From NCBI GenBank assembly GCA_947311845.1, contig CAMZMU010000111.1:13708006-13772005 (forward strand): 64,000 nt of DNA, read 5' to 3'. The position numbers and the translations under genes were made by a program. The first letter of the stretch is position 1. Each line of letters opens with the position of its first letter. The stretch comes from Poa pratensis. Taxonomy: Eukaryota; Streptophyta; Magnoliopsida; Poales; Poaceae. This document shows, in pieces, positions 11,538-23,104 of this stretch. Below the pieces are notes generated by a model. That model was given only the letters and a program-made list of their open reading frames with translations, had not been told where the DNA came from and did no database searches.

Positions 11538-13190
11538 GAAGTGCCCTGTGAATCGGAAAACACGGTGAACCGTTTCGCCCCTCGCGTCGTCTCCTCCAGG
11601 CGACCGAGGGGGCGAACCCTAGAAACCAGCGCCGCCACCCCCTCCTCTCCTCCTTCCCTGCCTCGCCGATCCCGGAGGCCGCCGCCGGACAAAGGCTGGG
11701 CGGCGCCGGTGATGGGGGCAGCGGGGATTTGGCCTCGGGGCCCTCGCGCGGCGGCATGGAGGTCACTGCGGCGCTGGGTCCTGCCACCGCCGTCGAGGTC
11801 GCCAGCCGTGTCTCCCCGCGCCCCTCCTTCCCTGACTCCGAGTTCGTTCCCCGTCGTGGTGGCAGGAGCCTGCTGGTCGATTGGAGTGGCTAGGGTTGGC
11901 TGCTGGCCGTGTGGCCGCGGCGGTGGTTGCTTCGGCCGACGGCGCGGCGTGGCCCTTTGGGCTGGGTCTTGGCGGCGGCGAGGCGCCTCCTCGCGCTCGT
12001 GGACAGGTGGAGGTCGAGATCTTTTTGCGTGCTGGTTGGCTGGCGCGGCCTTTGTCGGCTCCGGCTGGCGGCGGCGTTCAGCTCGCCACTCCTGCGGTGA
12101 AGGTTCGGACGAGGGCGCCGGGCAGTGCGGCAGTGGACAAGCTCCGGCCGCCTCGCGTGCATGGGCTGGGGCAGGGACCCCGGGCCCTAGCGAGCCTTGG
12201 TGTTCACTACTTTGGATCTGAAGCAGCCGTGGGGGCTGCTGGCCCTTGATCTTGCAGGAGGAGCAGTCTCAGAGGTTCTCAGCTTTCCTTCCGGTTTCGG
12301 CGGCGGCGCGTGGAGTTGGGACGCCGGGGCGGCGGCCCTGGAAGGCGGGAACCACTTCGGTTGGCGGGCGAGCCGGTGGTTCTGGTGATGGCCAATGACC
12401 ACGACCGTGTGGGCGGCGTGGTGACTGGCGAGCTTTGTCGTGACAGTGGTGTGGGTACTGTTGCCGGTGTTCCGTGCCCTGCGGGAGGCGGTGAGAGTGT
12501 GCCGAGGGGAAACTCTCGCCCGAGGTTCTCGGGCCGCGGCGGCGACGTCCATGGACGTCGTTACCTTCTTGAAGGCGTCGTTGAGGCAGCTCTCGGCCCT
12601 CCTATATGTTCCGGGTGAAAACCCAAGATTCTTGGATCGGGTGGTGGCGGCGCTCCGGCGTCGCGCTCTTCTTGAAGACGCCGCCTTGGAGCTCACGGCG
12701 TGTGGCTCTCCGGAGTTGGTGTGACGATGGAGGCGGTGCCTTGGCATGGTTTCTTCATCGAGCTTTCTTTGGCAAGACTTGGAGCTGGTTATGCACACTC
12801 GGTGTTCTTTTGGTTGGATCTTCCCGGTTGAGCTGTCGGCGGCGGTGTGCGACTGGTGGCATTGATGTTCCTGGTGCTGATGCATGCAACGGTGTAGTGT
12901 CTCGCGGCGGTGTGCAGGGTGTATTGGTGTGCCCGTGCTCAAGGGTGAGCTTCGGCCCGACAACTTTGCCCGTCTTGCAAGTGCTCATCCCTTTCGGCTT
13001 AGCTCTCCTTTGGCGATCGCGTCCTTGGTTTGCGCCTGCGGTTGTAATCTCCTTGGCTGTCCTTTTTCTTGTGTGTGTGCGGTTCATGGTTGTAAGTTGG
13101 GTTAATCACCTTGTATCTCTGTCGCTGTGGCCGTTCGCGGCGTTATTAATTTAACGTTGGGTCTTCCGGCCTTTGTTCTTAAAAAAAATG
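11538..13190 (+). mobile_element. GC-rich non-autonomous retroposon 1 (1.65 kb)
   Basis: The insert is bounded by a 10-bp direct repeat (AAACACCGTA) and ends in an A-run at 13181-13188, the mark of target-primed reverse transcription. It is GC-rich and several frames stay open for 200 or more codons on both strands, but none resembles a protein family. Its 3' end (GTTATTAATTTAACG, then TCTTCCGGCCTTTGTTC) resembles the 3' ends of retroposon 2 and the LINE fragment at 6496. The middle (CCGGGTGAAAACCCAAGATT, TACCTTCTTGAAGGCG) also matches retroposon 2. I infer a LINE-mobilised, non-coding family. Confidence 0.75.
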
Positions 13191-13216
13191 AAACACCGTA
13201 CATGAAATCTCTCAGT

Positions 13217-15477
13217 TCAGTTGTTCTGAAGAACTCCATCGAGCCGAGCTCCGAGCGCCGTCAGCGTGACTGGCTTCTGTATCACGCCGTTTATCCCCGA
13301 CCGCTGGCACAACTCGCGGACGCTCTCAACGTTGCCGCCGCTGACCGCGAGCACGGCGACGACGAGAAGCCAGCAGATGCTCCTCAGCTCCCTGATCCGG
13401 AGCGCCACCTCTAACACATCCTCTGCCGGCGCGTCGAGGTCCAGAAGCACCAGCTGAAAACATGAGCCGGCGCTCTCCAGCAGACTCAGGCAATGGCCCA
13501 CCGACAGCACCGGCACCACCTGGCATCCGAGTTTCTCGAGGAGCGCCCGGGTCACCGCCCGGCTCACGCCGTCTCTGGCAGCGAGCAGGATCCTCAGGCC
13601 GTCGAAGCGAGGGATGTACGGTGTTGGGGCTCGCCGGTGCACGCCCGATTGTGGAAGATGGAACTGCAGGACCACTGTGATAGGTCCTCCGTCTGATCCC
13701 GACGAACGCATGCTGCCGTTCATCATCTGATGGAGAAAGAAATGAGCAAAACGATCATCGAACCATTCAAAGATATAGACAGGAATTGTTCCTTCTTTTA
13801 ATCAGTTTTGCTGCACTATACCTGCACGATCTTGTTGCACATGCCGAAGCTAATCCCCACCCCAGAGCTTGCCGGTCTAGCCATTGGTGTTTCCATCCCA
13901 ACCTGAAACTTGACACGTATGCTGCTGCAACCTGCATATGATCGCATCGGAATCCAGTCTCGACCGTACCTCTCTTCTTCGCCCGCACTGCAGCTCTTGA
14001 CTGAGAACGACAGCAGCCTGGCGCGGCGCCATCGCACGGCCGGCGGCTCAGCACAGTGCCTACCATGTGCACAAGGAGGTGGAACACCCTCGTCTCGTCG
14101 CCGACGACCCACTCGGGCAGGGAAGTCTCCGACTGGTGCGAGAACACGACACCGCTGCACCCGGACAGGCATCGCGCGACGGCCATCGCCTCCCTGACCA
14201 GCGCGTGGAGGCCGAACGGCACGCGGCTCATCGTCAGTGCCTCCGAGTCGGAGTCGTTCGCCAGCGCCAGCGAGAGCGCGCTCGTCCGGGCGATGGCCTC
14301 GACCACGAGCCTCTGCTCGGGGCGCATGCCGTGATCGGCGGCCGTGTGACGCAGCATGGAGAGCATCCCGGCGACGGAGTGCATCTGCCTCTGCATGACG
14401 CCGCACATGGCGCTCTGGACGGAGTGGATGGCATTTGTAGCCGTCGTCGCCTCGTGTCTTGCGTGCATAAGGGCCCTGTGCTGCTCGCCGAGCCCGAGCC
14501 TGTCGCGGATCGATTGCCACTCCTCCAGCACCGCTGCGTGAGAGAGCGCCACGGCGACCTGGTCGGCGACGACCTCCACGATCTCGAGGTCTTGGCTGCT
14601 CCATCCTCCCGTGTAGTAGGGCAGAACCAAAACCAAGATGGCATATGTGCTCGCCTCCGGCGTCCTTCCTCCGTCGAAATTGGAGACCTTGAGCATGGGC
14701 ATCCGTATGACGGCCACGGCTCCAGGGGGCTGCAGACCTGCAGTTCGCCGCCGCTCGCTGCCGCCAACGCCGAGCCCGGCCCGAGCACCTTGGCTGCCAC
14801 GCTGGATTTTACGTTGACCACGTCGGGGTCAGCGGCGGGGATAGGAGCTGGGGCCTGCGAGCCCTTGTCTCTCAGGCCCAGCCGGTGCACGAGCTGGAGG
14901 ACTTCGTCATCGCTGTTGGGCACCCAGACGGCGCAGCTGTGGAGGCCGAGCGCGTCGGCGAGGTGGAGCAAGGTGGTGTGGAGGATGGCGTGCGGGTCAA
15001 GCGGGGACGCGCGGATGTTGTGCGTGAGCATGCGGACGATGCGGGAGGTGGCCTCGACGCGGCGACGGATGAGCCCGAGGTCGCGGTCGAGCTGGCGCGC
15101 CTTGGCGCGGAGGAGGGCCTCGCGGAGCTTGGCGCGGATGAGGCGCGGGATGAAGGTGAGGAGGGAGAGCGCGGTGGCGGAGGAGACGAGCGCGGCGAGG
15201 AGCTTGGCGGCGGTGGAGGCGAGGAGGAGCCCCGAGGAGTGCGGGTGGTGGTGGGTGAGGACGGCGAGCAGGTGGATGGAGCCGCCGAGCACGGCGAAGG
15301 CGGCCAGCTGAGCAGCAGCCACTTGAGCGGCGCGAGGTCGGCGCAGGAGGCGAAGTAGAGGAGCTCGAGCGGGATGGAGAGGTAGGAGGCCGCGATGAGG
15401 AAGTCGCTCACCTTCTGGCACTGCAGCATCGCGTCCAGCGCGCCGTCGCACCCGTCGCCGCAACGCCTCATCGGCAT
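13217..15477 (-). CDS. Ethylene receptor, subfamily II (ETR2-like), with three frame breaks; possible pseudogene
   Basis: This is an ER-membrane ethylene receptor with degenerate histidine kinase and receiver domains. Exon 1 spans 15477-13822 and exon 2 spans 13726-13217. In order it shows membrane segments with LQCQKVSDFLIAASYLSIPL, a GAF region (RMLTHNIR, CAVWVPNSDD, IRMPMLKVSNFDGG), VVADQVAVALSHAAVLEEW, a kinase-like region whose H-box lacks the phosphorylated His (typical of subfamily II), FGMCNKIVQ, and a receiver with LVLLDLDAP and IQKPVT. Reading needs three frame changes, near 15310, 14735 and 14020, each in the direction of one lost base. The ligand-site motif usually read as LCG.TH is LGGSIH here, replacing the copper-binding Cys with Gly. 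Identity is firm; whether the gene is functional is open, because base loss could be sequence error. Confidence 0.88.
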
Positions 15478-17332
15478 ATCTCCAATCTATCGCTCACCTT
15501 CTGGCAGGCACTGGAGAGATTTTGATTCTTGATTCGTATGGTATCTGCTTGAATGCGAAGCTAGCTAGCAAGCTGTGGTTTTGTACGTAAATTCGCGCGA
15601 AAGGGGATCCCGGCCGGCACTCCGGCGTGGTGGTGACTGGTGGCGGTGCGGTGGATCAAGTGGAGGGGTGAGAGCGTCCTGGGAAGGCGTGCATGCTTCG
15701 CTGGGCTTGACAAGTGTGTTGCGGTGCATGCTTCGCTCAGCTTGACAAGTGTAGCTGCACCGCTGTGACATGCCGACTAGCTAACAGCCCATTGTACAAT
15801 GGTCCAGCATAACCCTTCAGCCTGTTCCGGCCTTGTTATGAACTGTGGGCCGTTCCATCTGATCTCTATATATGGATGGACAGCACTAGTACCGCCGTGG
15901 GATGGTCTGTGGTGCGACAGCCCACAGCCCAAAGTTGCGATTTGAGAGTTGGGACTGATTGATCTCAAAACAAAACAAAACAAAACAACAGAAAATGCGA
16001 GAGAATGGTGCGCTTCTACGACTGATTTTAGTGGTGATCAGGATGGTATGCCAAAGAATTACTGAACCTGCACATAACAGATGATGCACTAGATTCAGAA
16101 AGCCAGAGTCCACAACCACAAGCACGGCGAGTTTTTTTTTTTTCTCGAGAAGGACAAGCATACACGTCTGGGTAAATACAACACACGGGAAAGCCTCCCG
16201 CTTGTTGCGCCGTTGATTCGCTCTTACCGGCAAGCTCGTCGATCATTTGACCTCTGGCAAATTCGTCAGGCCATGTCAAAAACTAAATGGAGTATAAGTA
16301 ATCAGGTTTATAATTCGCAGTAGTATCATCTGTCGAGAGAATGCAACCCGCACATGTCACATCGATCATTTGACCTTTACAACTAAATTTATATATCCAT
16401 CTTCAGAGAGCACCGTACCCATATTTATCTCTTTCCAGCATCTGCTCCGTATCAACGCTGTGCTCAGGTTTTCATAAAACAAATCGATGAGCTCGATCGG
16501 TACAGCTAGGCAAGTGACAGCCTACATCACTGTCCGAAACTTATTTAGTACTACCAGCAGGCAGCAGCCCAACCAGAATAGGTAGCATTGGATACCCGCG
16601 CCGCGCCACGCTGCTGCAACTACCGTTTTGTTTCGAGTTGGCGATCATCTGGACGGCAACATCTGGACCAGAAGGGATCGATCGGGATCAGGACCTCTTG
16701 TTTTCATGGCGTTGCCAGTGGTCGGTTGCCACTAGGACTGACTGGCATCGTGCCTGTGATTGGTGTGTGTCTTGTTCATATTCGATTCAATGGGTGTGAC
16801 TGGATTTCATGGTGTTGCTCTCCTTTGTTCAGAAACTAACAAGAAATACCCATCCCAGATCCAACTCGTGTGATGTCCTGCTCGTGGATCGATGATGGGT
16901 ATACGTACATTCTCCAACATTCAACTTCCCATACAAAGATGTTGTAAAAACATGCTTTGAAAACATAAAATCTAACAATACTATGTTCATGTTGAAAATT
17001 CTTTTCGAATGCCTATTGCTCGGTCGCTTGACTTTCTTTGAACGCTCGGCGGACGTTGTAAGCGTGTTTGGTGTGCATGCTCGTGAACGTCCGCGTTGTG
17101 CTATGAATAAATTACAATCTCAAATTGTAAGCTGTGTGAAAAAAAATAACCTCATATTCTCCGGTGCTGATACCTACATACACATTACACCATGGTGCTT
17201 TGTAGGGGCGGTTTCGGTGGGGGTGGCAGCATTCGGGGATTTCAGCTCAGGTGGTGTTCTTTGAGTACCAAAACTCGATATTCAAGGTGAAATCTCAAGG
17301 TCTGATCTTTTTGGTTGTATCTAGCAGTGACA
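15478..17332. other. 5' flank of the ethylene receptor and spacer
   Basis: A near-perfect tandem pair of about 36 bp (GTGCATGCTTCGCT...CTTGACAAGTGT) sits at about 15689-15753 in the likely promoter of the receptor. A poly-T tract at 16133-16143 is followed by sequence without a coding signature. No gene is seen. Confidence 0.4.
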
Positions 17333-17341
17333 TTTTTCTTA
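17333..17341 (+). repeat. 9-bp target duplication of the Pack-MULE, left
   Basis: TTTTTCTTA, exactly repeated at 18396-18404. A 9-bp duplication is the hallmark of Mutator-like transposition. Confidence 0.9.
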
Positions 17342-18395
17342 GAGTGAAACACCTGTGGAGTCCATCAAGTTGCGAAGTTGGAGCGGATTGGTCCCATACT
17401 GGGAAAATGCACACTATTGGTCCCTAAGTTGTGGCGATGCGACACGTTAGTCCTTCCGTTACTACCACCGTTAAAATGCTGACATGGACAATACTTTTTT
17501 ACAGAAAAACCCTTAACCTTCTATTTCTTCTTAACACTAGGTCCTTAGTTTTGCCCGTGGCTAGCGGCAGCGAAGAAAACGGCGGCGTCATTGTCGGCGT
17601 AGTAGCTGCATCCCTCATCGCTGTCGGGGCCTTCGTCCTCCGACGACTGGATCCCGCCCGCGAAAGTCGGGGCCCGCCGCTCTACTATGCCTACGGCGAC
17701 AACAACCTCGTCGCGCACCTCCGGCGCGGCCGCGTGGCGCTTTCCACGTCTGTGGCCGTGGCGAACTTCACCTTCACGTGCGCGCACACGCCGCTCGCCG
17801 AGCCCGTCGGGGTGGCCGGGTTCGGGCGCGGGCCGCTCTCGCTCCCGCCCAGCTCGCCCCGGTCTCTCCGGCAGCTTCTCGTACTGCCTCGTCGCGCACT
17901 CCTTCCGCGCCGACCGGCTCGCCCAACCCAGCCCGCTGATCCTGGGACGCGGCCCGGACGACGCCGAGGGCAGGATTGAGACGGACTTCGTGTACACGCC
18001 GCTGCTCCACAACCCGAAGCACCCGTACTTCTACTCGGTGGCTCTTGAAGCGGTCTCCGTAGGCGCGGCGAGGATCCAGGCTCGGCCCGAGCTCGGGTCC
18101 CTAAGTTGCGGGGGATCCAGTCGTCAGAGGACGAAGGCGACGACAACGACGCCGCCGTTTTCTTCGCTGCCGCTAGCCACGAGCAAAACTAAGGACCTAG
18201 TGTTAAGAAGAAATAGAAGGTTAAGGGTTTTTTTTGTAAAAAATATTGTCCACGTCAGCATTTTAACGGTGTTAGTAATGGAAGGACTAACGTGTCGCAT
18301 CGCCGCAACTTAGGGACCAATAGTATGCATTTTCCCAGTATGGGACCAATCCGCTCCAACTTCGCAACTTGATGGACTCCACAGGCGTTTCACTC
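17342..18395. mobile_element. Pack-MULE (Mutator-like, 1054 bp) carrying an aspartic protease fragment
   Basis: Long terminal inverted repeats run 17342-17656 and 18112-18395, beginning GAGTGAAACACCTGTGGAGT and its reverse complement with a single difference in the first 20 bases. The 9-bp flanking repeat TTTTTCTTA is perfect. Between the arms lies about 450 bp of GC-rich coding-like DNA from a host A1 protease, with no transposase. The left arm has an extra block of about 30 bp relative to the right. This is the classical layout of a non-autonomous MULE that has captured a host gene segment. Confidence 0.92.
17665..18100 (+). pseudogene. Captured fragment of a nepenthesin-like aspartic protease (A1 family)
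   Basis: The first part reads PPLYYAYGDNNLVAHLRRG and VAGFGRGPLSLP in one frame. The frame then changes and continues FSYCLVAHSFRADRL, PSPLILGRGPDD, and FVYTPLLHNPKHPYFYSVAL to EAVSVGAARIQARPELG. These are middle-domain landmarks of plant atypical aspartic proteases. Both catalytic Asp motifs (DTGS and DSGT types) fall outside the captured piece, so it cannot encode an active protease. It is bounded on both sides by Mutator-type inverted repeats. Confidence 0.85.
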
Positions 18396-18404
18396 TTTTT
18401 CTTA

Positions 18405-19310
18405 TTGATGGCATTTTCTGAAGAGTCCGGTCTTTTTCTCTGTGAAAACCTACAATCTATATCTATATGATTAGACAATGATGGTGTTTGTGCACTGTTT
18501 ACTTTTTGGAGTCGTCGATTTTGAAAAACCGCTTCTTTCGTTCTGGATGTTGTATTGATAGTTTGGATCCGGCTGCTGCAAGTTATTGATTACTGTTGCG
18601 GCTTCTTCTTTCTTACTTTATTCTTCTTTTCCCTTTTTAACTATGTGCATTTTTCATGCCTCGGCTAGTCATGTTGGTGTAGAGTTTATGTGTAATTGGT
18701 ATCTCTTGTATATTAATATATTTTATTTTTAATCAAATCAAACCTGGGTATCCGTCCGGTATATCCTGCCTGCATATGCCTCAGAAAGAACAAACACTGG
18801 TGAGCTTCGATGCGCTCCCTTTCTATCCTTACTCTTCATCGCGAGACGTTGTTGACAGGCGGATTCTCGTTCTCCGGCCGTCTCTTTCCCGCAGCACCCA
18901 GCACACGAAACCTTTGCCCTTTTTCGCTGCCTCTCGCTTTCCTTTCGCAAGCGGACAGGCTGGCTCGACGGCGACGGGCAGCCGGGCGATCGCCATTCGT
19001 CTTGCGGTGCCGAGCAATCGCTTTGATCCCCTCCTGCCTGCGTAATGGTTATCTGCTCTGTGATTCCGTCATTGTCGCTGTCTCCAAGAGCTTAGACGGA
19101 ATCTGCCGGTGATTTCCAGCTCTACACATTGTTTTAAAAACAGAAAAAATTCAGGTTCAATTAGGCGTGAAAGTCTTCGTGCCTGTATTATTGGAGTACG
19201 TCGCATTATTGGGCTTGGATTGTATATGCGTGAATTAAGAAGTGCATTTTGTCTTGGACCTGAGGTGATTTCTTTTGGTCAAATTGAAACTCATAGACGT
19301 TGTTTTGATC
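18405..19310. other. Spacer, no gene recognised
   Basis: The open frames near 18776-19112 overlap on both strands and show no domain. Nothing else is supported. Confidence 0.35.
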
Positions 19311-19320
19311 AAACTACCAA

Positions 19321-19365
19321 TATAAAACGTTTTGGCGGCTGTTTAACTCACCAAAACGTTTTATA
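19321..19365. repeat. Short perfect hairpin
   Basis: TATAAAACGTTTTGG at 19321-19335 is the exact reverse complement of CCAAAACGTTTTATA at 19351-19365, with a 15-base loop. It may be the core of a decayed MITE; no function can be assigned. Confidence 0.7.
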
Positions 19366-19369
19366 TAAA

Positions 19370-21150
19370 GAGACAGAGATATTAACATTTATTTTCAAAA
19401 AATGCAAGATAACAGGCAGAACAAACACACGCACGACAACTTGCTCCTTCTCGATGTGGTGATAGTCAAAGCGCAAAGTGAGCATATCAACATTGATGTA
19501 TTTTACTTGGCTCTCTTTATCAGAAAAGACATGTGCTCCGATGGAATTAATATATAGAAAGACAGAAATTAGTATAAGATTATTTACATTTTTTCGATAA
19601 AGAGAACATATGGATATCAATAAGTTGCCAATTACAATGTCATCCATCTGCACCAGTAAGATATCAAATAACTAGTCAAGATATCGAAGAGGTGCACGAC
19701 AAAAATAACACACAAGAAAAAAAAATCAATGGAACACCTACAATACCATCAACTTCAACCACGAGTGATGACAATGTTGAGTGTAACACGAGAGGTGTTT
19801 CAATAACTACGCCTCCAGGTAGGAAATGACAAGTGCGACAACAATGTTGCTAGATCCAACCATAAATGTCAGGTCATGAGTTTTTGTTGTTGAGTTATGA
19901 TCCAAATCTGTCAGAGTGTAGCGAGGCCCGTTCCGGTAGGCCGTGGCCTCCACGGAAGTTCTACATTTTGTATGACAAACTGAAATATAGGCAAAAGTAA
20001 TAGAATCTATTAGTTTCTTCACTCTTTGTGATTACTATTAATGAAGCTATTTTAATATCAAATATGCATTATGCATACATTGTCATCTCATTAGTGTACC
20101 CACTCTAATTTACAAGACATATTTGACCATGAAAATAGAGGTACAAAATCATGTCACTATTCAATTTATACTTCAGAAGGTTTTATAAATATATATCTCT
20201 TATAAAGAAAAACCCCATTAAGATGAATATATCATTTTTCTATATCAATATGCATACTATACATATCACCCACTATTTTAGACAATCAACTGCCCATGTC
20301 ATCTGCACTAACAATAATTAATAGTACATCTTTCATGTAACCTATCCATGTCATTTATTTTTATCCATATAATTGTCCATGTCACTAATATTTAGTCCTC
20401 AAATATTCCATAATTTCACACGAATAAGTATCTCGACTATTGTAATCAATTGAATCTTTCATACATCTTATACCCACTTCCACATATTTTTTTAAAGATA
20501 TTCCCGCTGCAATGCGTGGGGTATTCTTCTACTACACTTAGTCAATCGTACACTAAAACACACTTTTAAGATATTTGTTTATACCATATTCTTATATATA
20601 TATATCTACCATAAATATATACACTACAAAGTTTATGTAGTTATCAGATATTAATTGCTGATACATAATATAGTTTAAACTAGCACAATGTATTTTCAAC
20701 GATGTAAGTTAAAATTATATAACAATAATGTTACAACCAGCATTTAACAATTTTAATAATGGCAAATAAAAAATAAAACATTATAATTGTTAAGACTGTT
20801 GCATGCTAAAAATAAGTATAAATTTTTAATATAAATTATATTAAGTTTAATTTTCACCAAGCAAAGTGTCAACTTGATGCCTCCGAGCTTAAACAACTCA
20901 TAAGTCGGAGGCTCGACTAACATCCCGTGCTCGGCCGATGGTGGCAACGATTACCGAGCTGCCCATGGTTACTGCGCCATGGAGGAGTGGAAGGAAGTGT
21001 GGGGTGGTGTTCTTGCAACAGAAAACTGATTGTTCTTCCAATTGCATGTATTGTACCATTGGGCCATTAATTTTTTTCAATTACTTATGTGGCACAAATT
21101 ACATCCATTTACATTACCGTTTACTCGTAAAATAGTAAGTTATTAGCCCA
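19370..21150. other. AT-rich desert
   Basis: Very AT-rich, with a TA microsatellite near 20594 and a phrase GCTGCAATGCGTGGGGTATT near 20505 typical of grass repeat DNA. No gene or clear element boundary was found. Confidence 0.4.
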
Positions 21151-21152
21151 TC

Positions 21153-21310
21153 AACAAGGACTATTAGAAAACTCAGTTGTTTGCCGAGTGTCGGTGGCTT
21201 CGCCGAGTGCACTCCACCGGGCACCCGACAAAAAAGCGGTTTTCTCAGTGTGCAACATAATATACTCGGCAAAGAAAGTGCACTCGGGGAAAACACTCGG
21301 CAAAATAATG
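21153..21310. mobile_element. CACTA-transposon end remnant
   Basis: ACTATTAGAAAACTCAGTTG is followed by TTTGCCGAGTGTCGGTGGC and then repeated GCCGAGTGCACT, ACTCGGCAAAG and CACTCGGCAAA motifs in both orientations. Such subterminal repeats are typical of grass CACTA elements. The terminal CACTA is degraded and no transposase is present. Confidence 0.6.
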
Positions 21311-21589
21311 TAAAAAACATCCGGAAAAGGAATACAACGGGAGAGCCTGCCGGTTGGTGATTGTCGTTGAGTTGCGCTCCAAATTCATGTACAAATACAA
21401 GCTAAGGAGCGGAGCGGAGGCTGGCAGCACTCGTGGTTTTTTATCTTCTCCTTGAAGGGCATTTTCACATTAAAATCTTGTGCCCCCTGTGTTGATTTCA
21501 TTCTTCTTCTTCTATTATTATCGCCTATTGTTTATAGCAGTTTTCACCTGGAAAAGAAATCTGAACAAATTGTAGTCATTGCCAGCAAC

Positions 21590-22247
21590 AAGGGAATGAC
21601 ATGTGAACACCCCATCGACAGTCACCAAGAAGGGCGAACGAGCGGGCGACTAGGGTTCCGGCCCAGCCGCCGGCAACACTGCCGGTCATCCGCGACTCTA
21701 ATGGCCTTCTAGGCTTGGAGGGTCGGCGGATCGCGGCCTCTCGCCGGCGGGACGGTTTCATCTAATTTTTGTGTCTTCATCCGGGTGGTGAAGCGGCGGC
21801 TACTCCCCGATGTCAGAGTAAGGTACTCCCCGCCCTATCCCCGCTCCGGTGGTGCGCCTAGCGCTAGCGGAGGGCGCGGGGAGTTGTGTGTCCGACAGAT
21901 CTACTGGGATCTTGTCCGTTTTCGTGTTCGTCTGTGTGGTTGCAGGTCAGATTATTCCGATCTACGGTTCTCTTCTTTGGCGATGGTTGCTACTCTGGTG
22001 CGCTGGCCCTTTGGGGTCTTAGCACGACGGCTTCCCTTCTGTCTACTACGACAAGCTCTCCTACGACAAGCTTTGCCTGCCTCCATTGAGGGAGGGGCGA
22101 AGACAGCGTCGCGCCTTCGGCTCGCTCCAGTGTTCGTAATCATCACTAGGTGGTCGAATGACCCATTTGTAATTTTTATTACTTTTGGGGTCTTTGTACT
22201 ACTGTGTGGATAATTAATAGATCGGTGGTCTTTTTCGCAAAAAAAAA
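21590..22247 (+). mobile_element. Probable GC-rich retroposon 3
   Basis: A GC-rich body ends at 22205-22247 with GGATAATTAATAGATCGGTG, GTCTTTTTCGC and a run of nine A residues. This matches the 3' layout of retroposons 1 and 2 (TTAAT, short hairpin, CTTTTTCG, A-run). I could not find a target duplication, so the 5' boundary is a guess. Confidence 0.45.
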
Positions 22248-23090
22248 GGGTGGATTTAAATTTTCCACCCTCGAACTCGAGCACCAGCATTCAAAGACAG
22301 CCACCTTACCGAGGTCACCATGTGCTACTACAACTCATCGATCCATCATCACACAACCACGCACGCAACTGAAACCATGACTAACAATACATGTTGCCGA
22401 GCAACACCTAGGTACGATAGTCATCGACATCGATCCCATTAATTGTGCCGATAGTCTGGACCACCCAAGTTTAGCATTGTCCTTGTCACATGATTTATAA
22501 AATAAAATTTTAAACACACTTAATTTATGAACCAGAAGGTCCAAAATTACACTTGTATGGAACTGGTATACGAAGAAGTCTAGCCAACAAGTGTCATTTG
22601 CGTGTCATGTAGTTTGTCAATTTGATAGTTAATGAAAGCCATGTGTTTCAAGTGTCGCACATCATCTACTCCATTTTTTTATGATCATTGGGAACACCTA
22701 AAGCACAGGCAGGGGGACAAGCTTCGTTCAGCATACATCCGTAGTCACTGGCTTTGTCCGCGTCTATCGCCAATGGAATGTACACGTTTCCATGGTGATG
22801 TAGCTAGCGATAACACGTAACCAAAAGAAAGAAAATTAAACCGGCGACAGGGCTACGCTACGCTACGGCGACGTCGATTCCCCTTCTTATCATCGAGTTA
22901 TCTTATATCTGGAACGGAAATAAATCTGGGTTAGATGATGAAGCGGGATGAAGCTTAGGGAGAAAAATCAGACAATTAGTTTTCAATCACGCGCGTGTCA
23001 AAGATGCCGTAATGGCGAGGAATTCAAGGAGAATATGGCATGATTCCATCAAATTATTTAATCCTCCGTAATTTCAAGGTGAAAACCCCA
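22248..23090. other. Spacer, no gene recognised
   Basis: A small palindrome GGTGGATTTAAATTTTCCACC lies directly after the A-run at about 22249-22269. The rest has no coding signature. Confidence 0.35.
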
Positions 23091-23104
23091 ATATAACCAC
23101 ATAG
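23091..23104 (+). repeat. 14-bp target duplication of retroposon 2, left
   Basis: ATATAACCACATAG, exactly repeated at 28121-28134 on the far side of the nested LINE. Confidence 0.92.

Noticed and set aside
11541..12963. Open frames of 226 (+) and 258 (-) codons
   Set aside because: They lie inside retroposon 1, overlap each other in GC-rich DNA and show no domain.
14067..15311. 414-codon plus-strand open frame
   Set aside because: It is antisense to the ethylene receptor and made of Arg/Glu/Gly-rich low-complexity sequence; the receptor motifs are on the minus strand.
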